Positions 1 through 7,530 of a stretch of DNA of 9,136 nucleotides are shown here, one piece after another. Position numbers and translations under genes: made by a program. The notes under the pieces are model-generated. The model was not told the origin of the DNA. It ran no database searches and saw only the letters and a list, made by a program, of their open reading frames with translations. Each line of letters opens with the position of its first letter. Position 1 is the stretch's first letter. The DNA is from Nitrospira defluvii (GTDB lineage: Bacteria; Nitrospirota; Nitrospiria; Nitrospirales; Nitrospiraceae), in assembly GCA_016199015.1 (NCBI GenBank), contig JACQHN010000376.1:1-9136 (forward strand). The letters are read 5' to 3'.

Positions 1-1235
1 CCATCCTCGATGAGGTAGGCCTCGCTCGCGGAAAACACGAACTTGCCGTTGGTAATATCCACCTGCCCACCGCCGAACGACACGGCGTAGAGGCCCTTCT
101 TCACGGACTTGATGATGTCCTGGGGATCGGACTCGCCGGCCAACATGAACGTATTGGTCATCCGTGGCAACACCACGCTCTGATAACTCTCCCGGCGTCC
201 GTTGCCGGTCACGGGGATGCCCATCAGGCGGGCATTCAATTTATCTGTGATGTAGCCACGAAGAATGCCGCGCTCGATGAGGACCGTACGGCTGGTGGGC
301 GTGCCTTCGTCATCCACATTCAGCGAGCCACGTCTGAAGGGAAGCGTCCCGTCGTCCACGATCGTGCAGACCTCCGAGGCCACTTTCTTCCCGAGAAGAT
401 TTGAGAAGGCCGAGGTCTTCTTGCGGTTGAAGTCCGCCTCCAGACCATGTCCGATGGCCTCGTGCAGCAGGATACCGGGCCATCCCCCGCCAAGCACGAC
501 CGGCATGACCCCGGCCGGCGCATCGACGGCGCTGAGATTGAGGATCGCTTCCCGCGCCGCTTCCCTGGCGAATTGGAGGTACCGCTGATCCTTCTGGAAA
601 TATTCCAGTCCGATCCGACCGCCACCACCGAACGTCCCGACTTGTCGATTGCCGTTTTCTTCGGCGATGCAGGTCACCTGCAACCGCGACAGCGGCTGGA
701 TATCTCCGACCATGAGCCCTCCGGAGGTCGCGACCAGCATGACCTTGTATTCAGTATTGTAGGCGGCCATCACATTTTTGATCCGAGGATCGTACCGTCT
801 GGCTTCGGCATCGATGGCATTGAGCAACGTGACCCGATCGCGGGTGGCCACTTCGATGTCGGTGCGGTCGTGCGGATAGAGGTTCCGTGCCAAGGCCGGC
901 CGATGCGTCATGGGGACCGGGGCGGTGCTCTGGCCTGAATCGGCAATGTATCGCGCCGTCTCGGCGGCGATGTTCAAATCTTTCGGCGTCAGTTCATCGG
1001 AATAGGCAAATCCCGTTTTCTCACCGACGGTCGCGCGCACGCCAACCCCTTGCCCGATACTCTTCGTCGCGCGCTTGACGATCCCCTCTTCCATGGAGAC
1101 CGATTCCGACTGGCAATACTCGAAATATAGGTCGGCATAATCGACCGTCGATACCTTGACCCGTCCCAGCGCCTGCTCGATTTCTCGATCCGTGACCCCG
1201 AAACGCGCCAGCGCGCCGGCCTCGTTCTTAGCCAT
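1..1235 (-). CDS. tldD: TldD-family zinc metalloprotease (3' end beyond window)
   Basis: Reading the minus strand from ATG at 1235 gives 411 complete codons without a stop; the frame leaves the window, so about 60-70 C-terminal residues are missing compared with the usual 470-480. The TldD signature HEAIGH is at residues 258-263, followed by GLEADFNRKKTSAFSN, typical of TldD rather than of its partner TldE/PmbA, which lacks the HExxxH motif. Further family features are a glycine-rich QVGTFGGGGRIGLEYF stretch and a DDEGTPTSRTVLIERGIL block. In E. coli TldD and TldE form a heterodimeric cytoplasmic protease that trims unfolded peptides, matures microcin B17 and helps degrade the antitoxin CcdA. 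The start is supported by AGGAG (complement of 1243-1247) 7 nt before ATG. The gene is divergent from uppS. The C-terminal part, including the expected cysteine zinc ligand, cannot be inspected, and no tldE gene is visible. Confidence 0.95.
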   Translation of the reverse strand, partial: MAKNEAGALARFGVTDREIEQALGRVKVSTVDYADLYFEYCQSESVSMEEGIVKRATKSIGQGVGVRATVGEKTGFAYSDELTPKDLNIAAETARYIADSGQSTAPVPMTHRPALARNLYPHDRTDIEVATRDRVTLLNAIDAEARRYDPRIKNVMAAYNTEYKVMLVATSGGLMVGDIQPLSRLQVTCIAEENGNRQVGTFGGGGRIGLEYFQKDQRYLQFAREAAREAILNLSAVDAPAGVMPVVLGGGWPGILLHEAIGHGLEADFNRKKTSAFSNLLGKKVASEVCTIVDDGTLPFRRGSLNVDDEGTPTSRTVLIERGILRGYITDKLNARLMGIPVTGNGRRESYQSVVLPRMTNTFMLAGESDPQDIIKSVKKGLYAVSFGGGQVDITNGKFVFSASEAYLIED

Positions 1236-1262
1236 AAAGATACTCCTCTCGTACGGTCGCTG

Positions 1263-1292
1263 AGTATAACGCACTCCTTTCAGGAGGCGCAA
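1263..1292 (-). promoter_or_regulatory. candidate sigma70 promoter for tldD
   Basis: On the minus strand a -10-like TATACT (complement of 1263-1268, 5 of 6 to consensus) lies 28 nt upstream of the tldD start. The best-placed -35 is TTGCGC (complement of 1287-1292) at 18 bp spacing, which matches only the first three bases. Transcription would start near 1256 and give a short leader containing the AGGAG site. The -10 is good and the -35 is poor, so this is a tentative call. Confidence 0.35.
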
Positions 1293-1343
1293 TGCAAAGG
1301 CGCTCGAACCATCTGCAAATACAGCGAAATTTGGAAATACTGT

Positions 1344-1372
1344 TTGACATTCCCATACCCCACGGATAGACT
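1344..1372 (+). promoter_or_regulatory. sigma70-type promoter for the uppS-proS operon
   Basis: A perfect -35 box TTGACA (1344-1349) is followed after exactly 17 bp by TAGACT (1367-1372), 4 of 6 to the -10 consensus and including the key T, A and final T. The predicted start is near 1379, giving a leader of about 50 nt before the uppS ATG at 1428. It sits in the only sizeable gap upstream of the five-gene cluster, where an operon promoter is expected. No clear operator is seen next to it. Confidence 0.6.
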
Positions 1373-1427
1373 CGCGTTACCTTTTCGGAGATCCACACAG
1401 AACAAGTAAAGGTGCAGACGCCGCTCC

Positions 1428-2213
1428 ATGAACGATTCTCGATCACGCGATATCGAGCCTGTTCCTGACTCTGACCTGCTCTCGCAACTCGAACCAGACC
1501 TCCTGCCGAAACATTTGGCCGTGATTATGGATGGAAATGGTCGATGGGCGGAGTTACGCGGGCTGCCGCGCATTGCCGGCCACCAGGAAGGCATCAAGTC
1601 CGTCCGGGAATTGATCTCGCTTTCGCTCGAACTCGGCATCAAAATTCTGACGATCTACGCCTTTTCACAAGAAAATTGGAATCGGCCGGCACAAGAGATT
1701 ACGGCACTGATGGGCCTGCTGGAACATTACCTGTCGACCGAACGCTCAAGCTTGGTCGAAAAGGGAGTGCGATTCCAGACGATCGGCAGGGTCTCGTCCC
1801 TTCCTCCAACAGCCCTACAGTGGGTTCGGACCACCGAGCAGGACACCGCCCACCTGGACAAATTAATCCTCAATGTTGCCTTGAGCTACGGCGGCCGCGC
1901 GGAACTGGTCGATGCGGCCAAAGATCTCGCCCGGGCTGTGCAGGACGGGCGATTGTCGGTCGACCGAATCGATGAACGCGCCGTGCAACAGGCCCTCTAT
2001 ACCCACGATCTCCCCGATCCGGACCTCTTGATCCGCACCAGCGGCGAGACCCGTATCAGCAACTTTCTGCTGTGGCAACTAGCCTATACGGAACTCTACT
2101 TCACCCCGACACTGTGGCCGGATTTCCGTCGACGCGAAACGTTGGTCGCGTTGATTGAATACCAGCGGCGCGAGCGCCGTTTCGGTCGAGTGTTCAGCAG
2201 CGTCTCCTCCTAA
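1428..2213 (+). CDS. uppS: isoprenyl transferase / undecaprenyl diphosphate synthase
   Basis: This 261-residue cis-prenyltransferase condenses isopentenyl diphosphate units onto farnesyl diphosphate to make undecaprenyl diphosphate, the lipid carrier for peptidoglycan and surface polysaccharides. The family signatures are intact: HLAVIMDGNGRWA at residues 29-41 with catalytic Asp35; GHQEG followed by a helical stretch and TIYAFSQENWNRP; and IRTSGETRISNFLLWQ at 202-217, which carries the diphosphate-binding arginines and is followed by AYTELYF and LWPDF. Length is close to the usual ~250; the extra ~25 residues before the core are polar and probably unstructured. The ATG at 1428 is preceded only by a weak AAAGG (1408-1412) 15 nt away, so the exact start is less certain than the function. 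It is the first gene of the operon, 192 bp from divergent tldD. Product chain length cannot be read from sequence alone; undecaprenyl is the default for this family. Confidence 0.96.
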   Translation: MNDSRSRDIEPVPDSDLLSQLEPDLLPKHLAVIMDGNGRWAELRGLPRIAGHQEGIKSVRELISLSLELGIKILTIYAFSQENWNRPAQEITALMGLLEHYLSTERSSLVEKGVRFQTIGRVSSLPPTALQWVRTTEQDTAHLDKLILNVALSYGGRAELVDAAKDLARAVQDGRLSVDRIDERAVQQALYTHDLPDPDLLIRTSGETRISNFLLWQLAYTELYFTPTLWPDFRRRETLVALIEYQRRERRFGRVFSSVSS

Positions 2214-2247
2214 CCTCTTCGTGGTGAAACCGGGAGCCTTCCAGTGC

Positions 2248-2253
2248 GAGGAG
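2248..2253 (+). promoter_or_regulatory. Shine-Dalgarno site that places the cdsA start
   Basis: GAGGAG ends directly before two tandem ATG codons (2254 and 2257). The second ATG leaves a 3-nt spacer, short but usable; the first leaves none. The upstream in-frame ATG at 2155 would overlap uppS by 59 bp and has no purine-rich site, so the start is placed at 2257. Confidence 0.5.
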
Positions 2254-2256
2254 ATG

Positions 2257-3105
2257 ATGCCCACCCCCCCGGAAGCCGCTCGACCACGCTCATCGTCGGA
2301 AGCCGTTCGTCGCGTCCTCGCGGCGGTCGTCTTTCTTCCTATTTTTTATGTCCTGGTGCACGATCTCGGACCAGTGGCGTTCTTCGGCCTCGTGACGATC
2401 GCCGGCATGCTGGCCGTGGGAGAATTTTATCGGCTCCATGTGGGGCAGGCACCGTGGCCCTGGTGGAGCTGGGTGGGTGTGGCGGCCACCGCCTTCTTGC
2501 TAGGCAGCTCGCAGTGGCCCGCTCTCGTGGCCGATCGCACCGTGCTGCTGGGCACCGTCATGATCGCGCTCTGCATGCCCCTGCTGTCCGGAAAACCGCT
2601 GCGCGACGCGCTCATGGACGGTTTGGTTTTGGTGATGGGCGTCCTGTACGTCGGACTGACGCTCAGCTATCTCCTGTTGATCAGGGGATTGCCGGACGGG
2701 GCGCTACTCATTTTCTTCGTGGTGCTCGTGACCTGGGCGGGTGATACAGGCGCGTATATCGTCGGAAAGTCCTTGGGACGGCGCGCGCTCGCGCCGGTGA
2801 TCAGCCCGAAAAAAACCTATGAGGGCTTGGCTGGTGGCCTCGTTCTCGCCGGCCTCATGGCGCTGGTGGCCCGTGGATGGTTTCTTCCGGCTTTCTCGTT
2901 AGTGGATTGCCTGGTGCTGGCCGTGATCCTCACGGTGGCCGGACTCATCGGCGACCTGGCGGAATCGGCCATTAAGCGGAGTGCGGGCTTCAAAGACTCC
3001 GGAGCGCTGATTCCAGGACACGGAGGCATGCTCGATCGACTGGATAGCCTCTTGTTCACAGGCCCGGCCTTCTACTACTATGTCATGATCGTCAATAATG
3101 TGTGA
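2257..3105 (+). CDS. cdsA: phosphatidate cytidylyltransferase (CDP-diglyceride synthase)
   Basis: This polytopic inner-membrane enzyme converts phosphatidic acid and CTP to CDP-diacylglycerol, the branch point for phospholipid synthesis. At 282 residues it is normal for the family. It has about eight hydrophobic segments, starting with VLAAVVFLPIFYVLV near residue 20. The CdsA signature is complete at residues 237-263: S-A-I-K-R, K246-D247, then PGHGGMLDRLD, with the acidic residues expected to bind the metal-nucleotide. Upstream are GDTGAYIVGKSLGRR (from 162) and SPKKTYEG (183-190), also conserved. The reading frame is open back to ATG 2155 inside uppS, which would give 316 residues, but that extension (NTSGASAVSVEC...) does not look like a CdsA N-terminus. 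The gene ends with TGA at 3103-3105, 32 bp before the dxr ATG. Confidence 0.95.
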   Translation: MPTPPEAARPRSSSEAVRRVLAAVVFLPIFYVLVHDLGPVAFFGLVTIAGMLAVGEFYRLHVGQAPWPWWSWVGVAATAFLLGSSQWPALVADRTVLLGTVMIALCMPLLSGKPLRDALMDGLVLVMGVLYVGLTLSYLLLIRGLPDGALLIFFVVLVTWAGDTGAYIVGKSLGRRALAPVISPKKTYEGLAGGLVLAGLMALVARGWFLPAFSLVDCLVLAVILTVAGLIGDLAESAIKRSAGFKDSGALIPGHGGMLDRLDSLLFTGPAFYYYVMIVNNV

Positions 3106-3125
3106 CGGATAACTGTCCGCCCGCT

Positions 3126-3131
3126 GTGGAG
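3126..3131 (+). promoter_or_regulatory. Shine-Dalgarno site that places the dxr start
   Basis: GTGGAG (core GGAG 3128-3131) lies 6 nt before ATG 3138. The alternative GTG at 3102, overlapping the cdsA stop by four bases, has no comparable site and would add 12 residues (TDNCPPAVEHV) ahead of the conserved Dxr N-terminus. Confidence 0.6.
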
Positions 3132-3137
3132 CATGTC

Positions 3138-4298
3138 ATGAAGAATATCGTCATTCTTGGATCGACCGGCTCGATCGGAACCAACACCCTCGATATCGTG
3201 GATCGATTTCCGCAGGAATTTCGTGTCATTGGCCTGACTGCCGGCTCGAACGACGACAAACTCGAAGCGCAGATTCGACGGTTTCGCCCGGCGTTCGCGG
3301 CGCTCGCCAACGAGTCAGCAGCCGCAAGGCTGCGCCAACGGTGCGCCGATCTCCCCGTCCAAATTCTCGCGGGAAACGATGGCGTCGCACAAGTCGCGCA
3401 AGCGCCGGAAGCCGAATTGGTCGTGTCGGCCATCGTCGGCGGCGCAGGGCTGGTTCCGACTTTGGCCGCCATTCGTGCCGGGAAACAGATCGCCCTCGCC
3501 AACAAGGAGCCGATGGTCATGGCCGGGGCACTGATGCAGGCGGAAGCCAAGAAACATCACGTCCGTATTTTTCCCGTCGACAGTGAACATAGCGCCATTT
3601 TCCAATCACTCGAAGGGCATCGACGTGAAGACGTCAAACGCGTGATCCTGACCGCCTCGGGAGGTCCGCTCTGGGACTTTTCGCGCGAACAACTGCAGGA
3701 CGTCGGCCCTGAACGCGCCTTGCAACATCCCAACTGGAAAATGGGTTCAAAGATTACGATCGATTCGGCCACACTGATGAACAAAGGGCTGGAAGTCATC
3801 GAGGCGCGTTGGCTCTTCGATATTCCGGACACCCAGATCGAAGTGTTGATCCATCGCGAGAGCATTATCCATTCTCTGGTAGAATACACCGACCGGTCAG
3901 TGATTGCGCAGTTGGGTCTTCCCGATATGCGCACCCCGATTTCCTACGCCATGCGTTATCCTGAACGGATGCCGTTGGAATTACCCTCGCTGGACCTGAC
4001 CGAAATCAGCACACTCACGTTCTTCAAGCCCGATCATGATCGGTTTCCCTGTTTGCAGTTAGGCTATGACGCCTTGCGGATCGGTGGCACCATGCCGGCG
4101 ACGATGAACGCCGCCAACGAAGTAGCAGTGGAGGCGTTTCTCCAGAGCGGAATTCGTTTTCTCGATATTCCGGACATCATTCGGAGTACAATGGACGCAC
4201 ATGCGCCGCGACAGATTGACGGCTTGGATGATGCGTTGGAGGCTGATCGCTGGGCTCGTGAGAAAGCCGAGTCCCTCGTGCATGCCTTGACGCAGTAA
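3138..4298 (+). CDS. dxr: 1-deoxy-D-xylulose 5-phosphate reductoisomerase
   Basis: This enzyme catalyses the committed step of the MEP isoprenoid pathway, the NADPH-dependent conversion of DXP to MEP; it is the target of fosmidomycin. Starting at ATG 3138 gives 386 residues, normal for the family, beginning MKNIVILGSTGSIGTNTL, the standard NADPH-binding Rossmann start. The metal-binding PVDSEHSAIFQSL contains Asp148 and Glu150. TASGGPLWDF is the flexible-loop region with the phosphate-contact serine. HPNWKMGSKITIDSATLMNK continues into GLEVIEA and supplies His197, Asn215, Lys216 and Glu219, aligning with E. coli 209, 227, 228 and 231 by a constant offset of 12. NAANEVAVEAFL near the C-terminus is also typical. 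One departure is LANKEPMVMAG around residues 120-130, where most Dxr proteins have Ser or Thr after NKE; here it is Pro125. The enzyme is cytosolic, and its product flows towards UppS, encoded in the same cluster. Confidence 0.97.
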   Translation: MKNIVILGSTGSIGTNTLDIVDRFPQEFRVIGLTAGSNDDKLEAQIRRFRPAFAALANESAAARLRQRCADLPVQILAGNDGVAQVAQAPEAELVVSAIVGGAGLVPTLAAIRAGKQIALANKEPMVMAGALMQAEAKKHHVRIFPVDSEHSAIFQSLEGHRREDVKRVILTASGGPLWDFSREQLQDVGPERALQHPNWKMGSKITIDSATLMNKGLEVIEARWLFDIPDTQIEVLIHRESIIHSLVEYTDRSVIAQLGLPDMRTPISYAMRYPERMPLELPSLDLTEISTLTFFKPDHDRFPCLQLGYDALRIGGTMPATMNAANEVAVEAFLQSGIRFLDIPDIIRSTMDAHAPRQIDGLDDALEADRWAREKAESLVHALTQ

Positions 4299-4322
4299 TA
4301 TTCTGAACCCAAGGAGTTTTTT

Positions 4323-5714
4323 GTGGGAACAGCCTTTGCTTGGTCACCTGATTTTGTCTCGCTTCTAACCCATTGGGCGCTTCCGTTCCTGGTGGTACTG
4401 GGCGTCCTCGTCGCCTTTCATGAAATGGGACATTTTCTGGCCGCGCGCTGGGTTGGGGTTAAGGTCCTGAAGTTCTCACTCGGCTTCGGGCCGAAGATTT
4501 TCGGGCGGCAAATCGGAGAAACGGAATATTTGTTATCGGTGGTGCCGCTGGGAGGGTATGTCAAGCTCTTCGGAGAAGACGAACACGAAACGATTACATC
4601 GGAAGACAAGAAGCGCGCATTTGCCCATCAATCGCTCTGGGGCAAAACGCTCATCGTCGCCGCTGGGCCGATTTTCAATTTCATTCTGGCCTATCTGATT
4701 TATACGGTCTACATCGGCCTTGGCTACACCCTACCGGTGCCAAGCTTCAAGGACATCATTCCCGAAGTCGAAGCGGTACTGCCCGGATCCCCAGCGGACC
4801 AGGCTGGATTGAAGCCTGGCGACCGCGTCCTTCGAGTCAACGAGAAAGAAATCTCGACGAGCGCCGAACTGCTGAAATACATCGCGCAAAGCAACGGCAA
4901 ACAGCTCACGCTGGACCTCACGCGCGGAGAACAGATCAAGACGGTGCTCGTCACCCCTAGCAAAACAACCCTACAGGACAACGGCAAGGCCGTGACCGTC
5001 TATCAACTCGGAATTGAAGAACGGGCGCCGGTCATCACGGCCGTGATCCCAGGATCGCGCGCGCAGGCCGCCGGCCTCTCGGCGGGAGATCGCGTCGTCC
5101 GCATCGACGGGCACGATATCTTCACCTGGTCACAGATGACCTCCCTGGTGCGCGAAAATCCCAACCAGGCGCTTCAGTTCGATATCCAACGAAGCGGCGC
5201 GGCCCAGTCATTCTCTGTGACGCCGGTGGGTGAAAAAACCACGGTGGACGGGAAGCCGGTCGAAATCGGCAGGATCGGCATTTCCGCCCAGAACCAAACT
5301 ATCCTGCAAACGAACGATCCCCTCAAGGCGCCGTGGCTCGGCGCTCAAGCCACCTGGGGCTGGACTGAACTGACAGTGGTGGGGATCTACAAGATCATCA
5401 TCGGAGAGATCTCCCGCAAAAACATCGGCGGACCACTCACGATCGCTAAAACAGCTGGGGATGCAGCCGAACAGGGGACCTCGAGTTTAGTGTTTCTCAT
5501 GGCTATGCTCAGCATCAACCTGGGTGTGCTCAACTTATTGCCCATTCCCATTCTAGATGGCGGACACCTGCTGTTCTTTTTCATTGAAGCCATCCGCCGG
5601 AAACCCCTGGAAGATCGGCAACGGGAACTGGCGCAACAGGTCGGCTTGGTCCTTCTTGTCGGCATCATGATTTTTGCCTTTTGGAATGATATCGAGCGAT
5701 TGATTTCTCCGTAA
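4323..5714 (+). CDS. rseP: site-2 intramembrane zinc metalloprotease RseP
   Basis: This inner-membrane M50 protease cleaves transmembrane segments, classically of anti-sigma factors such as RseA after a first periplasmic cut, and of remnant signal peptides. It has 463 residues, close to E. coli RseP (450). Order of elements: TM1 around residues 18-38 carrying the HEMGH zinc motif (His33, Glu34, His37); AGPIFNFILAY at 114-124, the conserved GxxxN region of TM2; two tandem periplasmic PDZ domains at roughly 138-217 and 229-302, each with a PGSxAxxAGL-xxGDRV core; then TM3 with NLLPIPILDGGHL, where Asp412 is the third zinc ligand; and a final hydrophobic segment near 440-457. Translation starts at GTG 4323, supported by AAGGAG (4311-4316) 6 nt upstream, 24 bp after dxr stops. 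No partner anti-sigma factor or DegS is visible, so its substrates here are unknown. Confidence 0.96.
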   Translation: MGTAFAWSPDFVSLLTHWALPFLVVLGVLVAFHEMGHFLAARWVGVKVLKFSLGFGPKIFGRQIGETEYLLSVVPLGGYVKLFGEDEHETITSEDKKRAFAHQSLWGKTLIVAAGPIFNFILAYLIYTVYIGLGYTLPVPSFKDIIPEVEAVLPGSPADQAGLKPGDRVLRVNEKEISTSAELLKYIAQSNGKQLTLDLTRGEQIKTVLVTPSKTTLQDNGKAVTVYQLGIEERAPVITAVIPGSRAQAAGLSAGDRVVRIDGHDIFTWSQMTSLVRENPNQALQFDIQRSGAAQSFSVTPVGEKTTVDGKPVEIGRIGISAQNQTILQTNDPLKAPWLGAQATWGWTELTVVGIYKIIIGEISRKNIGGPLTIAKTAGDAAEQGTSSLVFLMAMLSINLGVLNLLPIPILDGGHLLFFFIEAIRRKPLEDRQRELAQQVGLVLLVGIMIFAFWNDIERLISP

Positions 5715-5719
5715 CCCGC

Positions 5720-7426
5720 ATGCGCGTCTCTCAAACCCTCATTCCCACATTGCGCGAAGACCCAGGCGAGGCTGAAACCGTCAGCCATCGCCTCATGCTG
5801 CGCGCAGGTATGATTCGAAAAGTGGCTGCCGGGATCTACATCTACCTCCCGCTTGGCCTGCGGGTACTCCGCAAAATCGAGCGCATCGTCCGCGAAGAAA
5901 TGAACCGCGCCGGCGCCCAGGAGCTGCTGATGCCGGTCGCTTCCCCGGCCGAACTGTGGCGTGAAACGGGACGCTGGGACTTCTACGGCAAGGAGCTGCT
6001 CCGGTTTAAGGATCGACACGAACGGGACTTTTGCCTCGGACCCACGCACGAAGAGGTGATCACCGATCTGTTCCGACGAGAAGTCCGCTCGTATCGACAG
6101 ATGCCGTTGAATTTTTATCAGATCCAAACGAAATTCCGCGACGAAATCCGTCCGCGCTTCGGACTGATGCGCGGACGCGAATTCATCATGAAAGACGCGT
6201 ACAGCTTCGACCGGGACGAGGCCGGAGCCAGGTTGAATTATCAAAAAATGTACGATGCTTACAACCGCATCTTCACGCGCTGCGGGCTCACCTTTCGCCC
6301 TGTAGAAGCCGATACCGGGCTGATTGGAGGCACCTCGTCGCATGAGTTCATGGTGCTGGCGGACACCGGCGAGGAAACCATCGTCTATAGCGAGGAAGGC
6401 ACCTACGCCGCGAATGTCGAGCGTGCTGAAGTACTGCCGCCGACCGCAACCGATGAGACGCCTCACCGTCCCCTGACCCCCGTCTCCACGCCGGGGCAAC
6501 GGACGGTTGAAGAGGTTACGGCCTTCTTGAAGATTACGCCCCGTCAACTCGTCAAGACTCTGCTCTATACCACAGGCAAAGAGACGGTCGCGGTACTCGT
6601 TCGAGGCGATCACGACGTCAATGAGATCAAAGTCAAACGACTCCTCGGAGTCACCGATCTTGAGCTCGTCAAGCCGGAACTTGTACCGAGTTTGATCGGC
6701 GCGCCGGTCGGCTACGTGGGGCCGGTCGGATTAACACAGATCCGCATTGTGGCCGATTTGGCCGTGAAGACCATGGCCAACTTCGTCGTCGGAGCCAACC
6801 AGGCCGACACGCATTTGGTGGATGCCAACTGGGATCGCGACTTTGCCGTCGACCAGTTCGCCGATCTCCGTAATGCACAGGCTGGCGATCCCTCTCCGCG
6901 CAAAGATGGCACGTTGAAGACCGCCAAAGGCATTGAGGTCGGCCATGTTTTCATGTTGGGCACGAAATACAGCCAAGCCATGAAGGCCACGTTCTTGGAT
7001 GCGCAGGGGCAAGAGCAACTCGCGGTCATGGGCTGTTATGGAATCGGTGTGAGCCGCACCGCCGCGGCCTCGGTCGAACAAAATCACGACGCCAAAGGCA
7101 TCAAGTGGCCGGTTCCCATCGCGCCTTTCCACGTCACGCTCTTACCGCTCAGCCAGTCTCAGCCGGTCACGCAGTTAGCTGAAACCCTCTATGCCACATT
7201 GCAGAATGCCGGCATTGAAGTGCTCTGGGACGATCGTGATGAGCGGGCCGGAGTCAAATTCAACGACGCCGACCTGATCGGTGCTCCCTATCACTTGGTC
7301 ATTGGCGATAAAGGGCTCGCTCAAGGCCAAGTGGAACTCAAACTTCGCCACACCGGCGAAACCCAAAAAGTCACCCCAGACCAAGTTCTCGCAACACTGT
7401 CTTCCTGGCTGAGCACAGCCTCTTAA
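5720..7426 (+). CDS. proS: prolyl-tRNA synthetase, bacterial type with editing domain
   Basis: This cytosolic class II aminoacyl-tRNA synthetase charges tRNA-Pro. At 568 residues it matches the long bacterial form (E. coli 572). The N-terminus (LMLRAGMIRKVAAGIYIYLP) is highly conserved. Class II motif 2 is FRDEIRPRFGLMRGREFIMK from residue 139. Motif 3 begins GCYGIGVSRTAAA at 438, followed by the IAPFHVTLLP anticodon-binding domain entry. Between motifs 2 and 3, roughly 230-400, lies the YbaK-like insertion domain that deacylates mis-charged Ala-tRNA-Pro; its GDHDVNEIKVKRL segment (296-308) is present, so editing is probably functional. The gene begins only 5 nt after the rseP stop and has no evident Shine-Dalgarno site before ATG 5720, which suggests translational coupling to rseP. 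The C-terminus ends normally at TAA 7424-7426. Confidence 0.97.
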   Translation: MRVSQTLIPTLREDPGEAETVSHRLMLRAGMIRKVAAGIYIYLPLGLRVLRKIERIVREEMNRAGAQELLMPVASPAELWRETGRWDFYGKELLRFKDRHERDFCLGPTHEEVITDLFRREVRSYRQMPLNFYQIQTKFRDEIRPRFGLMRGREFIMKDAYSFDRDEAGARLNYQKMYDAYNRIFTRCGLTFRPVEADTGLIGGTSSHEFMVLADTGEETIVYSEEGTYAANVERAEVLPPTATDETPHRPLTPVSTPGQRTVEEVTAFLKITPRQLVKTLLYTTGKETVAVLVRGDHDVNEIKVKRLLGVTDLELVKPELVPSLIGAPVGYVGPVGLTQIRIVADLAVKTMANFVVGANQADTHLVDANWDRDFAVDQFADLRNAQAGDPSPRKDGTLKTAKGIEVGHVFMLGTKYSQAMKATFLDAQGQEQLAVMGCYGIGVSRTAAASVEQNHDAKGIKWPVPIAPFHVTLLPLSQSQPVTQLAETLYATLQNAGIEVLWDDRDERAGVKFNDADLIGAPYHLVIGDKGLAQGQVELKLRHTGETQKVTPDQVLATLSSWLSTAS

Positions 7427-7495
7427 TCCCGCTCCCTTCCTCAGTCGCCCACACGAGTCGTTCTGCCTCTCACCGACCTGGCCGCAAGCAACGCT

Positions 7496-7511
7496 AGCCG
7501 GAAAAACGGCT
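7496..7511. other. small hairpin in the proS downstream gap
   Basis: AGCCG (7496-7500) and CGGCT (7507-7511) form a 5-bp GC-rich stem around a 6-nt GAAAAA loop. It could be a weak terminator for the operon, but no U-tract follows directly; the nearest T4 is about 12 nt further on. The rest of the 7427-7678 gap holds a promoter candidate and an imperfect repeat and no recognisable RNA gene. Confidence 0.2.
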
Positions 7512-7530
7512 TCGAGAAAATGCCTTTTAC

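Larger units (their letters stand above)
1344..7426 (+). other. predicted operon uppS-cdsA-dxr-rseP-proS
   Basis: Five co-directional genes are separated by 43, 32, 24 and 5 bp with no terminator-like hairpin between them and a good promoter just upstream of the first. They supply isoprenoid precursor (Dxr), the C55 lipid carrier (UppS), CDP-diacylglycerol (CdsA), intramembrane proteolysis (RseP) and prolyl-tRNA (ProS). The uppS-cdsA-dxr-rseP order is widely conserved in bacteria. In many of them pyrH and frr lie immediately upstream; here that place is taken by a divergent tldD. Co-transcription is inferred from spacing only. Confidence 0.75.

Noticed and set aside
447..938. 163-codon plus-strand ORF opposite tldD
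   Set aside because: It is antisense to the conserved TldD core including the HEAIGH motif; the sense translation is clearly the real gene.
1333..1372. sigmaE-like (GGAACTT/TCTGA) promoter upstream of uppS-rseP
   Set aside because: GGAAATA is present at 1333 but no TCTGA-like box follows at 15-17 bp; the TTGACA/TAGACT pair explains the region better.
2155..2256. Extended cdsA start at ATG 2155
   Set aside because: It would overlap uppS by 59 bp, lacks a Shine-Dalgarno site, and adds residues not typical of CdsA; the tandem ATGs at 2254/2257 after GAGGAG fit better.
2264..2270. C7 tract at the start of cdsA as a phase-variation switch
   Set aside because: CdsA is normally essential, the run is short, and it encodes Pro codons in a GC-rich gene; chance is sufficient.
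3106..3119. CGGA-N6-TCCG hairpin between cdsA and dxr as a terminator
   Set aside because: Only 4 bp of stem and no T-tract; it lies in a short gap of an otherwise continuous operon.
5387..6613. 408-codon minus-strand ORF opposite rseP and proS
   Set aside because: It lies wholly antisense to the 3' part of rseP and the 5' part of proS, both of which have complete family motifs; the peptide resembles no family I know and is explained by codon bias of the sense genes.
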